A stretch of DNA of 5,232 bases from Betaproteobacteria bacterium (GTDB lineage Bacteria; Pseudomonadota; Gammaproteobacteria; Burkholderiales; UBA9220): positions 1 through 5,232 of the forward strand of contig DOVS01000024.1 of the NCBI GenBank assembly GCA_003519965.1, written 5' to 3'. The notes under the pieces are model-generated. The model searched no databases and was not told the DNA's origin. It was given only the letters and a program-made list of their open reading frames with translations. Positions within the stretch are counted from its first letter, which is position 1. Each line of letters starts with the position of its first letter. Both the position numbers and the translations under genes were made by a program. Shown here in pieces: positions 1 through 5,232 of this stretch.

Positions 1-1220
1 TGAGCCATGCCCCGCAGGGCGACGCCGTGGTTGGCGAGGACGTGCATGTCGTACTTTAGATTTTGCCCTAATTTCCGCCGGGCGGGATTTTCCAGCCACG
101 GCTTGAGGCGTGCGAGCACCGCCGCCATTTCTAGTTGGGCGGGCGCGCCGGGATAGCGATGCGCCAGCGGTAGATAAGCCGCATGGTGCGCGCTGACGGC
201 GAACGACAGGCCGACCAATTGGGCGTTCATGGGGTCGAGGCTGGTGGTTTCGGTGTCCAGCGCGGTCAGCGCTGCTTGCTCGATACGCTCCAGCCAGACC
301 GCCAATTGAGCGGGTGTGGCGATGGTTTCATAATGGCGCGGCGGGTGCGGGTTTTCCGGTGCATTCTCCGCTTGGGCGCCGTTGAGTTCGCGCCGCCAGC
401 TGTTGAATTCGAAGTGTTCGAACAATTCCGCCAACTTGGCGTTGTCCGGCGGCGCCGAGGTGAGCTCGGCGACCGCGAGGGGTAGCGGCACGTCGCATTT
501 GATGGTGAGCAGCCGTTGCGCTTGCGGCAGCCAATCCCGCGCCTGGCGCAAGTTTTCGCCAGCCGCGCCGCCGATTTCGCCGTCATGGGCGATGAGGTTT
601 TCCAATGTTTGGTATTGATGCAGCCATTTGACGGCGGTTTTCGGCCCGACTTTCGTCACGCCGGGAATGTTGTCCGCGCTGTCGCCGATGAGCGCCAGGT
701 AATCGACGATGCGCTCCGGCGGCACGCCGAATTTGGCGACGACGCCGGCGGCGTCCAATTGCTCGTTGGTCATGGTGTTGACCAGCCGGACGTGCGGGTT
801 CACCAGTTGGGCCATGTCTTTGTCGCCGGTGGAGACGATAGTTTGGACGCCTTGCCGCCCTGCCTGCTCGGCCAGCGTGCCGATGACGTCGTCGGCTTCG
901 ACGCCGTCGATCATTAACAACGGCCAGCCTAACGCGCGGATGGTTCGATGCAGCGGTTCGGTCTGGGCGGCGAGGCCTTCCGGCATGGGCGGACGGTGGG
1001 CTTTGTACGCCGGGTACCAGGCGTCGCGGAAGGTTTTTCCTTTTGCATCAAACACGCACGCGCTATAATCGGCCCGAATATCCTTGGTCAAGCGGCGCAG
1101 CATGTTGATGACGCCGTAGATGGCCCCAGTTGGTTCATTATTGCGGTTGCGCAAATCCGGCAACGCATGAAACGCCCGGTAGAGGTAGGAAGAACCGTCG
1201 ACTAACAATAGTGTTTTCAT
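1..1220 (-). CDS. polA: DNA polymerase I, N-terminal part (5'-3' nuclease and most of 3'-5' exonuclease domain); runs off the left edge
   Basis: DNA polymerase I fills gaps, removes RNA primers by nick translation and completes excision repair. The 406 visible codons are uninterrupted. The 5' nuclease domain spans about residues 1-260. Its acidic metal-binding motifs are visible: VDGSS (D8), VFDAKGKTFR (D58), VEADDVIGTLA (D110, D111), STGDKDMAQLV (D133, D135) and GDSADNIPGV (D180, D183), the last leading into the helix-hairpin-helix region. The proofreading domain starts near residue 300 with LDTETTSLD (D322, E324) and continues to GQNLKYD (D391). These match the E. coli catalytic residues D355, E357 and D424, so proofreading looks intact as far as it can be seen. 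The polymerase domain lies outside the window. I chose ATG at 1220 (MKTLLLVDGSS). An in-frame ATG at 1229 would add three residues, and neither has a strong Shine-Dalgarno. It diverges from the LOG gene with 15 bp between start codons. Family assignment is very secure. Confidence 0.97.
   Translation of the reverse strand, partial: MKTLLLVDGSSYLYRAFHALPDLRNRNNEPTGAIYGVINMLRRLTKDIRADYSACVFDAKGKTFRDAWYPAYKAHRPPMPEGLAAQTEPLHRTIRALGWPLLMIDGVEADDVIGTLAEQAGRQGVQTIVSTGDKDMAQLVNPHVRLVNTMTNEQLDAAGVVAKFGVPPERIVDYLALIGDSADNIPGVTKVGPKTAVKWLHQYQTLENLIAHDGEIGGAAGENLRQARDWLPQAQRLLTIKCDVPLPLAVAELTSAPPDNAKLAELFEHFEFNSWRRELNGAQAENAPENPHPPRHYETIATPAQLAVWLERIEQAALTALDTETTSLDPMNAQLVGLSFAVSAHHAAYLPLAHRYPGAPAQLEMAAVLARLKPWLENPARRKLGQNLKYDMHVLANHGVALRGMA
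1042..1069 (+). promoter_or_regulatory. Possible promoter for the LOG-family gene, inside polA
   Basis: A perfect TATAAT lies at 1064-1069, preceded at 16 bp by TTTGCA (1042-1047, 4 of 6 matches to TTGACA). It reads toward the LOG gene and would give a leader of about 160 nt. The 15 bp between the polA and LOG start codons cannot hold a promoter, so the LOG promoter must lie in polA coding sequence, or the gene is read from further upstream. The -10 match could be chance, because these bases also encode the Asp-Tyr-Ser of PolA. Confidence 0.35.
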
Positions 1221-1235
1221 TGAATCCATTTCACG

Positions 1236-1958
1236 ATGAACGAGAAACTCCCGGAAATCATTAATCCCGATGTGATGGCGAAAACCTCTTCGGCGCGAGA
1301 ATCCTGGCGTGTGTTCGGCATTATGTCAGAATTCGTCGAAGCGACCGAACGGCTCGGCGCCATCCGTCCTGCAGTCAGTATTTTCGGCAGCGCCCGCACC
1401 CCGGCCGACCATGCGTATTATATGCTTGCCGAGGAAATCGCCCGTCATCTGTCGGATGCCGGCTTCAGCGTGATTTCCGGCGGCGGGCCGGGCATTATGG
1501 AGGCGGCCAATAAGGGCGCTTTTTTCGGCAAGTCGCCCAGCGTCGGTCTAAATATTCAGTTGCCCCACGAGCAGCACGCCAACCCTTATCAGGATATTAG
1601 CCAGACGTTCCGGCATTTTTTCGCGCGCAAGGTGATGTTTGTCAAGTTCGCCACCGCTTATGTGGTCATGCCCGGCGGTTTCGGCACTTTGGATGAGTTG
1701 ATGGAGGCGTTGACGCTGGTGCAGACGGGTAAGACGCGCCGCATTCCCATCATTCTGGTGCGTAAGGCGTATTGGCAGGGCCTGCTCGATTGGTTCCGCC
1801 ATACCTTGGTGCGGGAAGAGATGATTAATCCCGAAGATATGGATTTAATCCAGATCATCGATGAACCGCGAGCGGTGGTGGACGCTATTTTCAAGTATTA
1901 CGAGACGCGCGGTTTCGAGCCTTCTCCCGCCGAGCAGGAGATTCAGCTCAGTCTCTAA
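1236..1958 (+). CDS. LOG-family protein (TIGR00730-like Rossmann fold nucleotide hydrolase)
   Basis: The 240-residue product belongs to the LOG / 'lysine decarboxylase-like' family, which despite the old name contains phosphoribohydrolases that cleave nucleoside 5'-monophosphates to free base and ribose 5-phosphate. Visible family marks are SIFGSARTP at 48-56 (first Rossmann strand and loop), GGGPGIMEAANKGA at 82-95, FFARKVMFVK at 128-137 and the diagnostic PGGFGTLDE at 146-154. R131 and E154 are the likely catalytic pair by family analogy. The N-terminal part (about 20-40, ESWRVF..MSEFVEATERL) is typical of proteobacterial members, supporting the ATG at 1236; an in-frame TGA at 1221-1223 excludes a longer form with an upstream start. 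There is no clear Shine-Dalgarno. The true substrate cannot be read from the sequence: it could be a cytokinin-type or purine/pyrimidine monophosphate. It is not the long PpnN type, which is about 450 residues. It stands alone on this strand, 257 bp before the next gene. Confidence 0.93.
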   Translation: MNEKLPEIINPDVMAKTSSARESWRVFGIMSEFVEATERLGAIRPAVSIFGSARTPADHAYYMLAEEIARHLSDAGFSVISGGGPGIMEAANKGAFFGKSPSVGLNIQLPHEQHANPYQDISQTFRHFFARKVMFVKFATAYVVMPGGFGTLDELMEALTLVQTGKTRRIPIILVRKAYWQGLLDWFRHTLVREEMINPEDMDLIQIIDEPRAVVDAIFKYYETRGFEPSPAEQEIQLSL

Positions 1959-1976
1959 GTCCGGTCGTTATTGTTG

Positions 1977-2017
1977 GAACGGAGCGGGGCGCTATTCGAG
2001 CGGCCGTTCGCCGTTTT
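1977..2017 (+). terminator. Possible terminator of the LOG-family gene
   Basis: GAACGG (1977-1982) pairs perfectly with CCGTTC (2004-2009). Inside it CGCT (1990-1993) pairs with AGCG (1999-2002) around a 5-nt loop, with an unequal internal loop between the stems. TTTT follows at 2014-2017. The position, 18 bp after the stop codon, fits. The internal loop and the short, slightly distant T-run make it an imperfect intrinsic terminator. Confidence 0.35.
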
Positions 2018-2046
2018 ATGCAATGTCCCGGCCGCATTCGCGTCTC

Positions 2047-2108
2047 CCGGCGAGACGCCGGCGGAGCATGGGGGCGGCGCGCCGCGAAAGGCCAAGGCGC
2101 GGCGGCGC
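2047..2108. repeat. Cluster of GC-rich palindromes and hairpins
   Basis: CCGGCG (2047-2052) and CGCCGG (2056-2061) form a perfect 6-bp stem with a 3-nt loop. Next comes a perfect 12-bp palindrome, GCGGCGCGCCGC (2074-2085). Alternatively, 2077-2086 pairs with 2098-2108 in a 10-bp stem with one bulged G (2105) and an 11-nt loop. No T-run follows, so this is not a standard intrinsic terminator. It may be a REP-like intergenic element, a transcript-stabilising 3' structure or a protein site. I see only one copy here, so repeat status is unproven. Confidence 0.4.
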
Positions 2109-2116
2109 TAACCGTT

Positions 2117-2152
2117 CCCGGTGCGCCTGAAATAGCGGGGCCGGGCGTTTTT
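2117..2152 (+). terminator. Weak terminator-like hairpin
   Basis: CCCGG (2117-2121) can pair with CCGGG (2141-2145) across a long 19-nt loop, and TTTTT follows at 2148-2152. The T-run after a GC-rich arm suggests an intrinsic terminator closing the LOG transcript before the next promoter, but the stem is short and the loop large. Confidence 0.25.
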
Positions 2153-2163
2153 AGCGCAGCTTC

Positions 2164-2185
2164 GCAATGCGATTGCTGCTAAAAT
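2164..2185 (+). promoter_or_regulatory. Extended -10 promoter with adjacent inverted repeat, upstream of the DUF2782 gene
   Basis: TGC followed directly by TAAAAT (2177-2185) is an extended -10 element (TGn plus a 5 of 6 match to TATAAT), a class that does not need a good -35 box. Initiation near 2192 would leave a short leader of about 24 nt, which fits the ribosome binding site at 2205. Just upstream is a perfect inverted repeat, GCAAT-GCG-ATTGC (2164-2176), partly overlapping the spacer region, where an operator would sit. The promoter is a reasonable call; an operator role for the repeat is speculative. Confidence 0.45.
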
Positions 2186-2204
2186 TAGAGAAAACTGACT
2201 GTCT

Positions 2205-2209
2205 AAGGA
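2205..2209 (+). promoter_or_regulatory. Ribosome binding site of the DUF2782 gene
   Basis: AAGGA lies 6 nt before the ATG at 2216. It supports that start, which also begins a good signal peptide. Confidence 0.75.
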
Positions 2210-2215
2210 ATTTTT

Positions 2216-2566
2216 ATGCGCCGCGTTTTCGTTCTTATCTTGCTGGCGTTGACGGCGCCGCCGTTATACGCGGCCTCGTCTCAGCCACCGCTGCCGAAAG
2301 GTCTCCAGCCGCTGCCCGCGCCGCCTGCGCCGCCGCCGGGCGCGAAGAAGAGCACGGACGCCGCACCGCAGGTCACCATTATTAAGCGCGGCGCGCAAAA
2401 AATAGAGGAGTACCGTATTCATGGGCGGCTGTACATGATTAAGGTAACGCCCGCTCACGGCAAACCGTATTACCTTGTAGACCGGGAGGGGAAGGGGCAA
2501 TTCACCCGCCTCGATACGTTGAATCCCCACATTTCCGTTCCGCAATGGGTATTGTTTGAGTTCTGA
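2216..2566 (+). CDS. Small exported protein, DUF2782 family, function unknown
   Basis: The 116-residue product begins with a typical Sec signal peptide: RR at 2-3, a hydrophobic core at about 4-14 and a likely cleavage after LYA at residue 19. There is no lipobox cysteine, so a soluble periplasmic protein is expected. A proline-rich linker (about 25-41) follows. The conserved C-terminal half has [16 protein letters not shown] (64-79), [11 protein letters not shown] (84-94) and a terminal VPQWVLFEF. This pattern matches my recollection of the DUF2782 family of gammaproteobacteria, usually found beside thrB and polA. Function is unknown; the domain is small, basic and apparently beta-rich. It has its own predicted promoter and ribosome binding site. 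Thr codons are not clustered, so it is not a threonine leader peptide. It is followed after 8 bp by a strong hairpin that separates it from thrB. Confidence 0.85.
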   Translation: MRRVFVLILLALTAPPLYAASSQPPLPKGLQPLPAPPAPPPGAKKSTDAAPQVTIIKRGAQKIEEYRIHGRLYMIKVTPAHGKPYYLVDREGKGQFTRLDTLNPHISVPQWVLFEF

Positions 2567-2574
2567 ATTTCCAT

Positions 2575-2619
2575 GCCGCCGGCGAGGGCCGCGCCGGCCC
2601 CGGCGGCTTCCGAGTTTTT
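2575..2619 (+). terminator. Strong nested hairpin with T-run between the DUF2782 gene and thrB
   Basis: GCCGCCG (2575-2581) pairs with CGGCGGC (2601-2607). Nested inside, GGGCCG (2586-2591) pairs with CGGCCC (2595-2600) around a CGC loop, leaving only GCGA (2582-2585) unpaired as a bulge. That gives 13 GC pairs. TTTTT follows at 2615-2619 after a 7-nt spacer. The structure reads as a terminator on the plus strand only, since no T-run follows on the minus side. The spacer before the T-run is longer than ideal. It ends 3 nt before the thrB ATG, so it could also act as an attenuator or hinder ribosome binding. Confidence 0.6.
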
Positions 2620-2622
2620 CTC

Positions 2623-3573
2623 ATGTCGGTTTTCACTACTGTTTCCACTGACGCCCTGGCTGTCTGGCTCAAACGTTACGCGTTGGGCAATTTAACGGAT
2701 TTGCAGGGTATCGCTTCCGGTATCGAGAATACCAATTATTTCGTGACCACGACCCATGGGCAATTCGTGCTGACGTTATTCGAGCAGCTGCAAGCCGATG
2801 AATTGCCTTATTTTCTTAATCTCATGGCGCATCTCTCTCGCCACGGCATTCCTTGTCCTACGCCGCTGGCCGATCTGCACAATGCGTATTTGGGCGTATT
2901 GAACGGCAAGCCGGCGAGTATCGTCACGCGCCTCGCGGGCCGGTCGTTGGAGCGGCCGGACGCTCCCGAATGCGCCCAGGTCGGGGATATGCTGGCCAGC
3001 CTGCATGTGGCGGGCCGCTCTTATCCCACGCGGATGGAAAATCCCCGCGGCCCGTCTTGGTGGAAAACCGCCATTGCCCAGGTCGCGCCGCATCTGACGG
3101 CGGCGGCGGGGGAGTTGTTGCGCGCCGAGCTGCAATTTCAGTTGCATCATCGTTATCGACATTTGCCGCGCGGGGTCGTCCACGCCGATTTATTTCGAGA
3201 CAATGTGCTGTTCGACGGCGGCCGCTTGAGCGGCGTTATCGATTTTTATTATGCATGCGACGACGCGTGGTTGTACGATTTGGCGATTACCGTCAACGAT
3301 TGGTGCGCCACGGACGACGGCAGCCTGGATGCGGCGCGCCTTACGGCCATGCTCCAGGCGTATCATCGAGTGCGGCCGCTCACTCTGGAGGAACGCGACG
3401 CCTGGCCGACGATGCTGCGCGCCGCCGCGCTGCGTTTCTGGTTGTCGCGGCTGTACGATCTTCATTTTCCCCGTCCCGGCGAGTTAACCCATGCCAAGGA
3501 CCCTGATCTGTTTAAGCGAATTTTGCGCGCGGGCGTCGATGCCGAGGATACGTTACGCCGGTTGTGGGTTTAA
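2623..3573 (+). CDS. thrB: Homoserine kinase, type II (phosphotransferase/choline-kinase fold)
   Basis: Homoserine kinase converts ATP and L-homoserine to O-phospho-L-homoserine, the step before threonine synthase, in the cytoplasm. This is the form with the APH/choline kinase fold (COG2334-like), not the GHMP-type ThrB of E. coli. The 316 residues match the usual length. The N-terminus (SVFTTVS...LAVWL) and the nucleotide-loop region [11 protein letters not shown] (33-43) followed by FVLTLFE (48-54) are family hallmarks. The catalytic loop is [14 protein letters not shown] with H187, D189 and N194, and the second metal-binding aspartate is D207 in VIDFYYA. Then comes [10 protein letters not shown], also typical. 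All key residues are present. The start at 2623 fits the family N-terminus, but there is no recognisable Shine-Dalgarno: the preceding bases are the T-run of a strong hairpin. The neighbourhood with DUF2782 and polA resembles that of Pseudomonas. Function is inferred from family. Confidence 0.95.
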   Translation: MSVFTTVSTDALAVWLKRYALGNLTDLQGIASGIENTNYFVTTTHGQFVLTLFEQLQADELPYFLNLMAHLSRHGIPCPTPLADLHNAYLGVLNGKPASIVTRLAGRSLERPDAPECAQVGDMLASLHVAGRSYPTRMENPRGPSWWKTAIAQVAPHLTAAAGELLRAELQFQLHHRYRHLPRGVVHADLFRDNVLFDGGRLSGVIDFYYACDDAWLYDLAITVNDWCATDDGSLDAARLTAMLQAYHRVRPLTLEERDAWPTMLRAAALRFWLSRLYDLHFPRPGELTHAKDPDLFKRILRAGVDAEDTLRRLWV

Positions 3574-3590
3574 GTTGCGGCGGTTACAAT
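3562..3590 (+). promoter_or_regulatory. Possible promoter for the BPSS1780-type gene
   Basis: TACAAT (3585-3590, 5 of 6 to consensus) lies 17 bp downstream of TTGTGG (3562-3567, which matches only the TTG). It starts within the last codons of thrB and would give a leader of roughly 45 nt. GGCGG (3579-3583) and CCGCC (3593-3597) flank the -10 as an inverted repeat, without a T-run. The AT-rich stretch TTTATAAATAAAA (3616-3628) is another possible -10 region, but its -35 is worse. Confidence 0.25.
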
Positions 3591-3631
3591 GGCCGCCTAA
3601 CTTCGTAACCCAATGTTTATAAATAAAACTC

Positions 3632-3638
3632 GGAGGTG
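3632..3638 (+). promoter_or_regulatory. Strong ribosome binding site of the BPSS1780-type gene
   Basis: GGAGGTG ends 2 nt before the ATG at 3641, with the GGAGG core 4 nt away. It is the best Shine-Dalgarno in the window and fixes the start. Confidence 0.8.
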
Positions 3639-3640
3639 AG

Positions 3641-4405
3641 ATGGAACCCAGAAGCGTTGCAGCGGGGCACGGCTGGCAATGGATCGCGGATGGCTTCGGC
3701 CTATTCCGCAAGAACCCGCTGATCTGGATTGTGCTGTTCCTGATTTATTTTGTCATTATCATTTTACTTTCCGTGATTCCTTTTATCGGGCCGCTGATTA
3801 ATTCGCTGCTCGGGCCGGTGTTTTCCGCTGGCTTCATGCTGGCTTGCCGTGATCTGGGGCGCGGCGAGGATATCGAGATTGCCCATTTGTTCGCTGGTTT
3901 TCGCTGTAATACCGCTCAGTTGGTGACGGTCGGCGGTCTCTATCTTGTGGGCACGATCGTCATCGTCGGGGCGGCCATGTTGCTTGGCGGCGGCGGCGCG
4001 GGATGGTCGATGATGTTCCAAACGATGCCGATGAATGGCGCGCCGCACACCGAAGCGACAGGCGTCGCCACGCAGGGGATGCTGCTGGTGTTTTTAGCGA
4101 TGCTGCTATTCATTATGCCGTTGTTGATGGCCTACTGGTTTGCGCCTGTGCTGGTGGTGATGGACGATCTGAAAGCGCTGGAGGCGATGAAGCTCAGCTT
4201 CCGGGCGTGCTTGAGGAATATCGCGCCGTTTCTGGTGTATGGGGTTATTTCTCTGGTGCTGATTATGGCCGCCGTCATTCCCTTCGGTCTGGGCATGCTG
4301 GTGGCGGTGCCGGTGCTGACCGCCTCGATTTATACCGCTTATCGGGATATTTTCCCCCAGCAAGCGGTGGAGGAAAAAACGGCGCCGGTGATGCAGGAGT
4401 TTTAA
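3641..4405 (+). CDS. Multi-pass inner-membrane protein, BPSS1780 family, function unknown
   Basis: The 254-residue product has an N-terminal amphipathic stretch (GHGWQWIADGFGLFRKNP, 9-26) and then hydrophobic segments at about 27-49, 51-69, 94-115, 147-170, 195-214 and 216-235, suggesting about six membrane passes. The layout, including LFRKNPLIWI near the start and the later block ALEAMKLSFRACLRNIAPF (about 179-197), matches the BPSS1780 family of proteobacterial membrane proteins (COG5473-like), for which I know no firm function. Between the third and fourth segments is a loop with a glycine run and four methionines (M124, M125, M129, M131). There is no transporter or enzyme motif I recognise. 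The gene has its own strong ribosome binding site, 67 bp after thrB, so it may be co-transcribed with thrB or use a weak promoter in the gap. Its TAA overlaps the stop codon of the converging uvrD gene. Confidence 0.85.
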   Translation: MEPRSVAAGHGWQWIADGFGLFRKNPLIWIVLFLIYFVIIILLSVIPFIGPLINSLLGPVFSAGFMLACRDLGRGEDIEIAHLFAGFRCNTAQLVTVGGLYLVGTIVIVGAAMLLGGGGAGWSMMFQTMPMNGAPHTEATGVATQGMLLVFLAMLLFIMPLLMAYWFAPVLVVMDDLKALEAMKLSFRACLRNIAPFLVYGVISLVLIMAAVIPFGLGMLVAVPVLTASIYTAYRDIFPQQAVEEKTAPVMQEF

Positions 4406-5232
4406 ACTGGCGCGAGCTTGGCGTATTCCAGCGCCAGCCATTTGGGATCGCCGCTGCCGAATTTCACGCGCACCCGGGTGTCGGCGCCGCGGCCCTCGCA
4501 ATCGATAATCATTCCTTCGCCAAATTTGGGATGGCGCACGTTCTGGCCGATGCGGAATCCCTGGCCGTCCGTTTCGGCGCGGCGCGGCGCGGGTATGGCG
4601 TCTTTTCGCTGGACGCCGGCGGCATAGCCGAGCAATTGGATGAGGGAGGCGGGGATTTCTTCCAGGAAGCGGGAAGGAATGTTATAGCGCATTTGGCCGT
4701 GAAGCATTCGGCTTTGGGAAAAGCTGAGGGTCAATCGCCGCCGGGCGCGGGTGATCGCTACATAGAGGAGACGCCGCTCTTCCGCTAAACCGTCCGCCTC
4801 CAGGCGGCTGTTCTCATGCGGGAAGAGTCCGTCTTCCAGCCCGCTGACGAAGACGGCGTTGAATTCCAGTCCCTTGGCGGCATGGACGGTCATCAGTTGT
4901 AATGCGTCCTGGCCGTTGCCGGCTTGGTGTTCGCCTGCTTCCAGCGCCGCGTGGGCGAGGAAGGCGGCAAGCTGGGCGTTGTCCGTTTGGCCGCTGTCGG
5001 CGGAGGCGGCCGCGCTGACTCCCATTTCATCCAACCAACTGTCGTCGGCTTCCGTGGCGAAGGCGGCGGCGGCGTTGATGAGTTCATTGAGGTTTTGCAG
5101 GCGGTCGGCGTCTTGTTTGTCCTTCTGGTAATGGGCGGACAGTCCGCTTTGCGCCAGCATATGGTCGATTTGCTCCGGCAGGGGCGCGTTACGGCAAACG
5201 TCGCGCAGCGATTCGATGCGCTGAACACAGTG
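4402..5232 (-). CDS. uvrD: DNA helicase II (UvrD), C-terminal part; start lies beyond the right edge
   Basis: UvrD is an SF1A 3'-5' helicase that displaces the damaged oligonucleotide in nucleotide excision repair and unwinds DNA in mismatch repair. About 276 C-terminal residues are visible, roughly the last third or more of a usual 720-residue protein. The visible part covers the end of domain 2B (QKDKQDADRLQNLNELI), then AFLAHAALEAGE, helicase motif V in LMTVHAAKGLEF (about 4863-4898) with GLEDGLFPHE after it, and motif VI in EERRLLYVAITRARRRL (about 4735-4785). The PSRFLEEIP block and the C-terminal tail FRIGQNVRHPKFGEG (about 4510-4555), ending KWLALEYAKLAPV, separate UvrD from Rep, which lacks this tail. 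The tail resembles that of E. coli UvrD and contributes to RNA polymerase binding in that family. A slightly longer variable linker (GVSAAASADSGQTDN) precedes AFLAHAAL. The motif arginines look intact. The frame is open to the window edge. Confidence 0.95.
   Translation of the reverse strand, partial: HCVQRIESLRDVCRNAPLPEQIDHMLAQSGLSAHYQKDKQDADRLQNLNELINAAAAFATEADDSWLDEMGVSAAASADSGQTDNAQLAAFLAHAALEAGEHQAGNGQDALQLMTVHAAKGLEFNAVFVSGLEDGLFPHENSRLEADGLAEERRLLYVAITRARRRLTLSFSQSRMLHGQMRYNIPSRFLEEIPASLIQLLGYAAGVQRKDAIPAPRRAETDGQGFRIGQNVRHPKFGEGMIIDCEGRGADTRVRVKFGSGDPKWLALEYAKLAPV

Noticed and set aside
183..917. Plus-strand open frames across the polA region
   Set aside because: They are antisense to an uninterrupted polA frame with all nuclease motifs, and their products look like nothing known.
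1861..2130. An 89-codon open frame from the end of the LOG gene into the spacer
   Set aside because: It starts inside the LOG gene in another frame, has no ribosome binding site, and its Arg/Ser-rich translation follows from the GC-rich palindromes.
2216..2622. A threonine-type leader peptide and attenuator before thrB
   Set aside because: The upstream gene encodes a 116-residue signal-peptide protein without a Thr/Ile run, so classical ribosome-mediated attenuation is not supported, although the hairpin itself is real.
2853..3506. A 217-codon plus-strand open frame inside thrB
   Set aside because: It is a different frame of a gene with full homoserine kinase motifs; its Arg- and Ala-rich translation is typical of a shadow frame.
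4003..4788. A 261-codon plus-strand open frame crossing from the membrane-protein gene into uvrD
   Set aside because: It lies out of frame over the former and antisense over the latter, both well-recognised genes, and its translation resembles no known family. It is a product of GC-rich codon bias.
1..5232. Mobile element, CRISPR array, toxin-antitoxin pair, defence system or RNA gene
   Set aside because: All long coding stretches are accounted for by housekeeping or conserved families. I saw no direct repeat array, transposase motif, tRNA-like cloverleaf or rRNA sequence.

Overview
This 5.2 kb window looks like a core-genome segment of a gammaproteobacterium with moderately high GC content (roughly 57-60% by eye). 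The evidence for that group is the close similarity of the polA and uvrD products to their enterobacterial and pseudomonad counterparts, a type II (phosphotransferase-like) homoserine kinase, and the polA / DUF2782 / thrB neighbourhood, which I recall from Pseudomonas. A Methylococcales-type methanotroph is possible, but that is a guess. There is no sign of an insertion sequence, phage, CRISPR array, tRNA or rRNA.

Layout, left to right. The first 1220 bases are the 5' part of polA on the minus strand: the 5'-3' nuclease domain plus most of the proofreading domain, with the polymerase domain outside the window. Only 15 bp away and divergent is a LOG-family (TIGR00730-like) nucleotide hydrolase gene (1236-1958). 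A 257-bp gap (1959-2215) holds GC-rich palindromes, two possible terminators and a good extended -10 promoter with a ribosome binding site. These lead into a small exported DUF2782 protein gene (2216-2566). A 56-bp gap almost filled by a strong nested hairpin with a T-run separates it from thrB (2623-3573). A 67-bp gap with a clear Shine-Dalgarno sequence leads to a multi-pass membrane protein of the BPSS1780 type (3641-4405). This gene runs tail to tail into the C-terminal third of uvrD on the minus strand (4402-5232, start outside the window), and the two stop codons overlap in TTAA.

The genes do not form an obvious pathway. polA and uvrD are DNA repair genes that point inward from the two ends: they act together in nucleotide excision repair, where UvrD removes the incised oligonucleotide and Pol I fills the gap. 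thrB belongs to threonine biosynthesis. The LOG, DUF2782 and BPSS1780 genes are respectively a predicted nucleotide-metabolism enzyme, an unknown exported protein and an unknown inner-membrane protein.

I see no evidence of a new multi-gene system. The most interesting features are regulatory: a terminator-like hairpin ending 3 nt before the thrB start codon, a polA/LOG divergence with almost no intergenic space, and the palindrome-rich spacer at 2040-2110.
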